Position numbers and translations under genes: made by a program. From Microbacterium croceum (GTDB lineage: Bacteria; Actinomycetota; Actinomycetes; Actinomycetales; Microbacteriaceae), in assembly GCF_023091245.1 (NCBI RefSeq), contig NZ_JAHWXN010000001.1, forward strand, positions 930,001 to 994,000: 64,000 nucleotides of DNA. Direction: 5' to 3'. This document shows positions 59,374 to 64,000 of the stretch, piece by piece. Position 1 is the stretch's first letter. Each line of letters begins with the position of its first letter. Below the pieces are notes generated by a model. It was not told the DNA's origin and searched no databases. It worked only from the letters and a program-made list of their open reading frames with translations.

Positions 59374-59404
59374 CCGATCCTGTCGCCCCTCCGGACAGGA
59401 TCGG
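59374..59404 (+). terminator. Hairpin after cebR
   Basis: CCGATCCTGTC (59374-59384) pairs perfectly with GACAGGATCGG (59394-59404) around a 9-bp loop, 50 bp after the cebR stop. A further GTGTCGC/GCGACAC pair lies at 59326-59369. No U-tract. Confidence 0.6.
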
Positions 59405-59504
59405 CCCCGTGCGTGTGCGGTCGCGGCACCGCAGGGATATGGCGCGGTGGTCCGGCGGACCGACGGAACGTGGTCATGCCCCCCGGCATGACTCATATTC
59501 TTAG

Positions 59505-59522
59505 ACTGAAGAATCGTTCAGT
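59505..59522. promoter_or_regulatory. TetR-type operator upstream of tetR
   Basis: ACTGAA-GAATCG-TTCAGT is a perfect dyad just upstream of a -10-like TAATCT (59526-59531). Likely autoregulatory site of the TetR gene that follows. Confidence 0.6.
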
Positions 59523-59586
59523 CATTAATCTATAGGGCAGATGGCCGAACCGGAAGTCAGCCGGTGCCGGGAAGGGGGAGGTGGCC

Positions 59587-60255
59587 GTGGCACGCTCCGA
59601 GGAGCAGAACCGACTCGCCCGTGAGCGTGCGCGTGAGCTGATCCTGGAATCCGCGATCGAGCTGTTCGCCGAGCGGGGCGTCTCGGGTGCCAGCATCGCC
59701 CAGATCACGCAGCGGGCCGGCGTCGCCCAGGGCCTCGTCAACTACCACTTCGGCGGCAAGGAACAGCTGATCGTCGCCGTGATCGACGCCTGGTTCGAGG
59801 CGCTGTTCGGGCTGCCGGGTGTCGAGGGGACAGCGGACGAGCGCCTGGCCGGCCTGATCGACTCCGTCGTCATGGCGACCGGCTACGCGCTGCCGCTGCA
59901 GCGCGCGGTGCTGGCCATGCAGCAGCAGCCCTCCACGCACCGGCTGTTCGCCGAGGCCGAAGAGCGCTACGCCGACCGCGCGCTGATCGCCGAGGAGTCG
60001 GTGCGCGACGTGTTCCGCGAGCGCGGTGCGATCGACCCCGAGCTCGAGGAGATCATGCTGCGCAGCACGCTCGAGGGCATCCTGGTGAAATTCGCAGTGT
60101 ACGGCGACACCTTCCCGCTCGAGGATGCGCGTCGTTGGATGTACCGCATCTATGCGCTCCCCGAGCCGTCAGACCGCCTCCCGCTCGACGCGCCGCCGCG
60201 GGCGGGATCGATCCGGCTGCGGGCGATGGGCGCGGTGCGCGACCCCCTGATCTGA
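59587..60255 (+). CDS. TetR-family regulator
   Basis: This 222-residue regulator has the HTH LILESAIELFAERGVSGASIAQITQRAGVAQGLVNYHFGGKEQLI (within about 15-60). The C-terminal domain resembles BetI/TetR_C_6 types. GTG 59587 with an AAGGGGGAGG site upstream is preferred; GTG 59581 is also possible. No adjacent target gene on either side; the pyrimidine permease converges on it. Confidence 0.85.
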   Translation: MARSEEQNRLARERARELILESAIELFAERGVSGASIAQITQRAGVAQGLVNYHFGGKEQLIVAVIDAWFEALFGLPGVEGTADERLAGLIDSVVMATGYALPLQRAVLAMQQQPSTHRLFAEAEERYADRALIAEESVRDVFRERGAIDPELEEIMLRSTLEGILVKFAVYGDTFPLEDARRWMYRIYALPEPSDRLPLDAPPRAGSIRLRAMGAVRDPLI

Positions 60256-60289
60256 CGCGCGCGGTGCGCCACCCCCTGATCTGACGCGC
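60232..60289. repeat. 29-bp tandem duplication over a stop codon
   Basis: Two 29-bp units (60232-60260 and 60261-60289) differ at one base. The first contains the last codons and stop of the TetR gene (AVRDPLI*). Confidence 0.8.
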
Positions 60290-60351
60290 GCCGTCGCGCT
60301 CGCTGAGCCTTCATGCCCTGTCGGGCGGGCCGCAATCTCGGCTCCATGCAT

Positions 60352-60480
60352 CTTCTGCGGCCTCGTGGGCGGCGGATGGCCGCAGAAGGCGTGGGCTTCC
60401 GAAATCTCGGCACGGCGCGGATGCCTGTCGCCGCCACACGCAGAGATCCCGGACGCCTCGGGTGAGGCATCCGGGATCTC
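60352..60480. terminator. Two hairpins between converging tetR and uraA
   Basis: CTTCTGCGGCC/GGCCGCAGAAG (60352-60388, 15-bp loop) and a 17-bp stem with one mismatch, GAGATCCCGGACGCCTC/GAGGCATCCGGGATCTC (60443-60480, GGGT loop). The second lies 22 bp from the permease stop and probably ends its transcript. Confidence 0.75.
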
Positions 60481-60501
60481 CCGATTCAGCGCGTGTGCTG
60501 A

Positions 60502-61857
60502 TCAGGCGGGGTCGCCGCCGAGCGGTCCGACCGCCGAGAGCGGCTTCGGGTCGTCGGCGCCGGTCTTGCGCGCGCGGGCGATCAGGTTGCCCAGGTGGTA
60601 GATGAGGAGAGCTGCGACGGTGCCCAGCACGATGCCGCCGAAGGCGAAGTCGCCGAGCTGCATCGAGAAGCCGGCGATGCCGATGACCAGCGAGACCGCA
60701 GCGGTGTACTGGTTCACCGGACGCGAGAAGTCCACCTTGCTGTCGACCCAGATCTTGATGCCGATGATGCCGATGAGCCCGTAGAGCGCGGTGGTCGCAC
60801 CGCCGAGCACGCCCGCGGGGATCGAGTTGAAGACCTCGCCGACCTTCGGGGAGAACGCGAGCAGGATCGCGAAGAGCCCGGCCACCCAGTAGACCGCGGT
60901 GGAGTACACACGAGTCGCCGCCATGACGCCGATGTTCTCGCCGTAGGTGGTGGTGCCGGAGCCGCCGAAGCCTCCGGCGATGGTGGTGGCGACGCCGTCC
61001 GCGATGAGCGCGCGTCCGGTGTGCTTGTTGATCGCGGGATCCTCGGTCATGGTGGCGACGCCGCGCACGTGGCCCACGTTCTCGGCGACGAGCACGAGCA
61101 CGACGGGCAGGAACATCGCGATCGTCGACCAGGTTCCCGGGGCGATGAAGTCGGGCAGCTGGAAGTGCGGCAGGCCGATCCACGGCGCCTCGGCGATGAG
61201 CTCGGAGGGGGTCTTGCCGCCGCGCAGGGCGTTGGGCACCTCGAACGAACCGGTGAAGGCGGCGTAGATGAACCCGACCGCGACGCCGAGGAAGATCGAG
61301 ATCCGGCCGAGGAAACCGCGGAACAGCACGGCGAACAGGATGATCGCGACGAGGGTGATCGTGGCGGTGACCGGGTCGATCCGGAAGTTGTTCCAGGCGG
61401 TCGGGGCGAGGTTGAAGCCGATCAGGGCGACGATCGCGCCGGCGACCACCGGGGGCATCAGTGCGTCGACCCAGCGGAGCCCGGCGAACTGCACGACCAG
61501 GCCGACGACCGTGAGCAGGATGCCGACCGCGACCACGCCGGCGAGGGCGGATCCGGTGCCGCCCGCGGCGACCGCGGCGGTGATCGGGGCGATGAACGCG
61601 AACGAGGAGCCGAGGTAGCTGGGCAGCTGGTTCTTGGTGATGAGCAGGAAGAGCAGCGTGCCGACACCGCTGAACAGCAGTGTGGTCGGGACGGGGAAAC
61701 CGGTGAGGGTCGGCACCAGGAACGTCGCGCCGAACATCGCGATCACGTGCTGAAGGCCGATCGCGATCGTGGCGGGCCAGTTGAGGCGTTCATCGGGACG
61801 GACGACGGCGCCGGGTTCGACGGTGCGGCCGTCTCCGTGCAGTTTCCACAGGGCCAT
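60502..61857 (-). CDS. uraA: Uracil permease (NCS2/UraA family)
   Basis: This 451-residue transporter has about twelve to fourteen membrane helices. It starts LNWPATIAIGLQHVIAMFGATFLVPTLTGFP, has the substrate-site FVLVLVAENVGHV-like VVLVLVAENVGHVRGVA and GGFGGSGTTTYGENIGVMAATRVYS, the NCS2 signature typical of uracil carriers. AGGAG stands before the ATG. It fits with the purine/pyrimidine genes nearby, though it is monocistronic. Confidence 0.92.
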   Translation of the reverse strand: MALWKLHGDGRTVEPGAVVRPDERLNWPATIAIGLQHVIAMFGATFLVPTLTGFPVPTTLLFSGVGTLLFLLITKNQLPSYLGSSFAFIAPITAAVAAGGTGSALAGVVAVGILLTVVGLVVQFAGLRWVDALMPPVVAGAIVALIGFNLAPTAWNNFRIDPVTATITLVAIILFAVLFRGFLGRISIFLGVAVGFIYAAFTGSFEVPNALRGGKTPSELIAEAPWIGLPHFQLPDFIAPGTWSTIAMFLPVVLVLVAENVGHVRGVATMTEDPAINKHTGRALIADGVATTIAGGFGGSGTTTYGENIGVMAATRVYSTAVYWVAGLFAILLAFSPKVGEVFNSIPAGVLGGATTALYGLIGIIGIKIWVDSKVDFSRPVNQYTAAVSLVIGIAGFSMQLGDFAFGGIVLGTVAALLIYHLGNLIARARKTGADDPKPLSAVGPLGGDPA

Positions 61858-61968
61858 GCGGGCTCCTCAGGTTCGGGGGATGTCGGGAGTGCTGGAGCAA
61901 CCCTATCGATTCCTGAGTGTTCCCTGGGTGCCCTCCGTCTCGCCGCTGCACCACCTCGTCGTGCGACC

Positions 61969-62038
61969 TGCAGGAGAATGTGCGGACTGCAGGACGGATG
62001 GGCCCTCATCCCTCCTGCATCCGGCGGATCATCCTGCA
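61969..62038. repeat. 70-bp quadruple-motif inverted element, copy 2
   Basis: TGCAGGA at 61969 and 61988, an 18-bp gap, TCCTGCA at 62013 and 62032: spacing identical to copy 1 at 20386. It sits in the 296-bp gap between purC and uraA (both minus strand). The remainder, about 62065-62152, holds an imperfect inverted repeat like the one at 36713. Confidence 0.85.
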
Positions 62039-62153
62039 CGTCGCGGGAGAGTCGCGCCGGAAGAGCGCCCGTCGTCTCGTCGCTGCGCGCCGTGCTCGGG
62101 AGCCGCGGGTCTCCGCACCGCCTGCGCCGAGCCGCGAAGCGAGAAGAAGGGCG

Positions 62154-63032
62154 TCAGACCCCGAGGCGGGCGAGCAGCTCGCGGTAGCGGTCGGCCGTGC
62201 GGCCCACGATGTCGTCGGGGAGCAGCGGGGGCTCGCCCTGCTTGTCCCAGTTCGCGGCGAGCCAGTCGCGCACGATCTGCTTGTCGAAGCTCGCCATCCG
62301 CTCGTTCGGAGTGGTGCCGGTCTTCCAGGCCGCGGCGTCCCAGTAGCGCGAGGAGTCGCTCGTGAGCACCTCGTCGGCCAGGCGCAGCACGCCGTCGGCA
62401 TCCGTCCCGAACTCGAACTTGGTGTCGGCGAGGATCAGGCCCTTCTCCTCGGCGATCGCGGCGGCGCGGGAGTAGATCGACAGCGCGGCGTCGCGCAGCT
62501 CGTTCGCCCGCTCGGCGCCGACCAGATCCACGGTCTGCGCGAACGTGATGTTCTCGTCGTGCTCCCCCATCGGCGCCTTGTAGGCGGGGGTGAAGAGGGG
62601 CTCGGGAAGGCGGTCGCCGTTCTGCAGGCCGGCGGGGAGGGGAATGCCGCAGACGGTGCCGCTCTCGGTGTACTCGGCCCAACCGGACCCGGTGATGTAT
62701 CCACGCACGACGCACTCGATCGGCAGCATCTCGAGCGACTGCGCGAGCATGGCGCGGTCGGCGACGGATGCCGGGATGTCTCCTTCGGCGAGGTGGTTGG
62801 GCACGTCGTCCAGCTGCGCGAACCACCAGCGGCTCAGTCCGGTGAGCAGGGCGCCCTTCTCGGGGATGCCGGGGGAGAGCACGAAGTCGAACGCGCTGAC
62901 GCGGTCGCTCGCCACGACGAGGATGCGGGTGTCGGACGGATCCTCCGAGGCGTACAGGTCGCGGACCTTGCCCGAGTAGATGTGCCGCCAGCCGGGGATG
63001 CTCTGTGCCGTGCCTTCTGAAGGTGTGCTCAC
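62154..63032 (-). CDS. purC: PurC, SAICAR synthetase
   Basis: This 292-residue enzyme ligates aspartate to CAIR. Motifs: HIYSGKVRDLYAS, VASDRVSAFDFVLSPGIPEKGALLTGLSRWWF, IECVVRGYITGSGW, LPEPLFTPAYKAPMGEHDENI and LADTKFEFG with DEVLTSDSSRYW. GTG 63032 follows GATAAT (63044-63039) by 6 nt (leaderless); the longer frame to 63239 is discarded. Confidence 0.94.
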   Translation of the reverse strand: MSTPSEGTAQSIPGWRHIYSGKVRDLYASEDPSDTRILVVASDRVSAFDFVLSPGIPEKGALLTGLSRWWFAQLDDVPNHLAEGDIPASVADRAMLAQSLEMLPIECVVRGYITGSGWAEYTESGTVCGIPLPAGLQNGDRLPEPLFTPAYKAPMGEHDENITFAQTVDLVGAERANELRDAALSIYSRAAAIAEEKGLILADTKFEFGTDADGVLRLADEVLTSDSSRYWDAAAWKTGTTPNERMASFDKQIVRDWLAANWDKQGEPPLLPDDIVGRTADRYRELLARLGV

Positions 63033-63108
63033 CCGCCCATTATCCCGGTGATCCGCCCCGCTCCGTGGCCCTGTGTCGGCGTCGGGCGCAGAGGCGCGCC
63101 CTGAGCTG

Positions 63109-63150
63109 TTGACCTCTGCGATCGGATGGGCGTATAGTCCACGTGGACTA
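63109..63150 (+). promoter_or_regulatory. padR promoter with perfect operator
   Basis: -35 TTGACC (63109-63114), 18-bp spacer, -10 TATAGT (63133-63138). The 16-bp perfect palindrome TAGTCCACGTGGACTA (63135-63150) overlaps the -10, so its ligand protein would block the promoter. Confidence 0.85.
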
Positions 63151-63168
63151 ATTGGGATGGAGTAGGTG

Positions 63169-63792
63169 ATGAAAGACCCGGTGGACACGTTGACCCCCAT
63201 GGGTGTGATGGTGCTCGCACTGCTGCGCGAGAGCGACATGCACCCCTACGAGATGGTGCGTCTGCTGCGCGCGCGCCACGACGACCGGCTCCTCACGATC
63301 ACCAACGGCACGCTCTATCACACGGTCTCGCGCCTGCAGAAGGCCGGGCTGCTCGACGAGGTGGGCATCGACCGCGACGGCAACCGTCCGGAGCGCACGA
63401 CGTACACATTGACGGATGCCGGGCGCTGCGCCGTGATCGCCTGGGTGCAGCGTGAACTGCCCAGGATCGATCGCCCCACCGACTTCCGGATCGCGCTTGC
63501 CGAAGCGCACAACCTCGAACGCGACGAGGTGATCGCGCTGCTCGGCGAACGTCGGGTCGCTCTCGCCGACGATCATGCGGTGCACCGCGACGGCCTCGCC
63601 AGAGCGAGGTCCAAGGGCGTCCCTGCCCAGGTGCTCGTCGAGATCGAGCGCCAAGAGGTGCTCCTCGAGGCCGAGCTGCGCTGGCTCGACTCCCTTCTCT
63701 CCCGCCTCGACACCGACAGCATCCCCTGGGGCCCGTCGGCGTTCACCGACTCAGACCGCTATCTCGCTCAGCGAAAGGTTGCACAGCAATGA
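63169..63792 (+). CDS. PadR-family transcriptional regulator
   Basis: This 207-residue regulator has a PadR winged helix at about 8-85 (MGVMVLALLRESDMHPYEMVRLLRARHDDRLLTITNGTLYHTVSRLQKAGLL, then YTLTDAGR) and a C-terminal coiled coil for dimerisation. ATG 63169 has GGAG 6 nt upstream. Coupled to the MFS exporter by ATGA (63789-63792). Probably represses both genes through the palindrome over the -10 until an exported drug binds. Confidence 0.9.
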   Translation: MKDPVDTLTPMGVMVLALLRESDMHPYEMVRLLRARHDDRLLTITNGTLYHTVSRLQKAGLLDEVGIDRDGNRPERTTYTLTDAGRCAVIAWVQRELPRIDRPTDFRIALAEAHNLERDEVIALLGERRVALADDHAVHRDGLARARSKGVPAQVLVEIERQEVLLEAELRWLDSLLSRLDTDSIPWGPSAFTDSDRYLAQRKVAQQ

Positions 63793-64000
63793 CCGATCCA
63801 CGCCAGAAGGCCGGCACCGACACCGGCCCGTTCGCCGCAGGGCACGCGCCCCAGAGTCCGTGGCCCGCCCTGTGGGCGCTCGTCATCGGCTTCTTCATGA
63901 TCCTCGTCGACACCACGATCGTCTCGGTGGCGAACCCGGCGATCAAGGCCGCGCTCGACCCGAACACCAACAACCTCGACAACGTGGTGTGGGTCACCAG
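63789..64000 (+). CDS. MFS drug exporter, DHA2/EmrB type (partial, 5' end)
   Basis: Only the first 70 codons are in the window. A hydrophilic leader of about 27 residues is followed by helix 1, WALVIGFFMILVDTTIVSVANPAI, with the motif D-x-T-I-V-x-V-A typical of 14-helix DHA2 exporters. Coupled to padR. Confidence 0.85.
   Translation, partial: MTDPRQKAGTDTGPFAAGHAPQSPWPALWALVIGFFMILVDTTIVSVANPAIKAALDPNTNNLDNVVWVT

Noticed and set aside
59326..59404. Repeats after cebR considered as another 19-18-19 element
   Set aside because: CAGGA/TCCTG copies are present, but their spacings do not fit 19 and 18; a simple hairpin explains the main dyad.

Overview
The window reads as a stretch of chromosome from a high-GC Gram-positive actinobacterium, most likely Microbacterium or a close Microbacteriaceae relative. 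This is inferred from very high GC, ATGA/GTGA gene overlaps, many start codons lying 6-8 nt behind a TAnnnT-type -10 box (leaderless transcripts), and the gene families present. No rRNA, tRNA, insertion sequence, prophage or CRISPR array was seen. Both ends cut through genes: a TetR regulator on the left and an MFS exporter on the right.

Layout. 1-1402: TetR tail, TspO-family protein and a DUF1905 protein. 1409-9272: complete kdp potassium operon on the minus strand (27-codon ORF, kdpF, A, B, C, D, E). 9484-12932: a compact cassette resembling a type VII secretion lipase toxin, with a small helical partner, a GHSWG hydrolase and three tandem paralogous lipoproteins. 12984-17662: an ArsB/SLC13-type permease, a KimA-like potassium/APC transporter, a divergent small alarmone synthetase and a Cys-rich small protein. 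17760-32746: a molybdenum island holding a membrane-bound sulfite-oxidase-fold enzyme, mog, moaE, moeB-moeA-moaC-moaD, a Mop-type regulator, modABC and moaA. It is interrupted by a sigma factor with its membrane partner, a lipase, a VOC/MarR pair and a WXG100-type trio. 32864-42898: an M20 amidohydrolase, then a TetR-controlled peptide-type ABC importer ending in a GH3 beta-glucosidase. 42998-46401: a SoxR-controlled ferredoxin, ferredoxin reductase and flavin reductase, followed by sodA. 46590-51428: LacI regulator and GH13 alpha-glucosidase, a DUF1761 protein and a secreted protein of unknown function. 51472-53216: purQ, purS and apt. 53500-59323: a cellobiose operon (cebEFG, bglC, cebR) with two textbook CebR boxes. 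59587-64000: TetR regulator, uracil permease, purC, PadR regulator and MFS exporter.

How the genes work together. The kdp operon and the KimA-like transporter share the same direct-repeat operator at almost the same distance from the start codon, which points to one potassium regulon under KdpE. The alarmone synthetase diverges from that operator region. The Mo genes cover cofactor synthesis, molybdate uptake and a Mo enzyme. The fdxA/fpr/flavin-reductase unit has a perfect SoxR box in a 19-bp promoter spacer.

The least explained structure is a set of intergenic elements with unrelated sequences but one fixed geometry: two copies of a short motif 19 bp apart, an 18-bp gap, then the two inverted copies 19 bp apart. 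They occur as 70-, 78- and 72-bp elements at five loci. A further three-copy 86-bp family keeps the same 56-bp distance between its outer arms.
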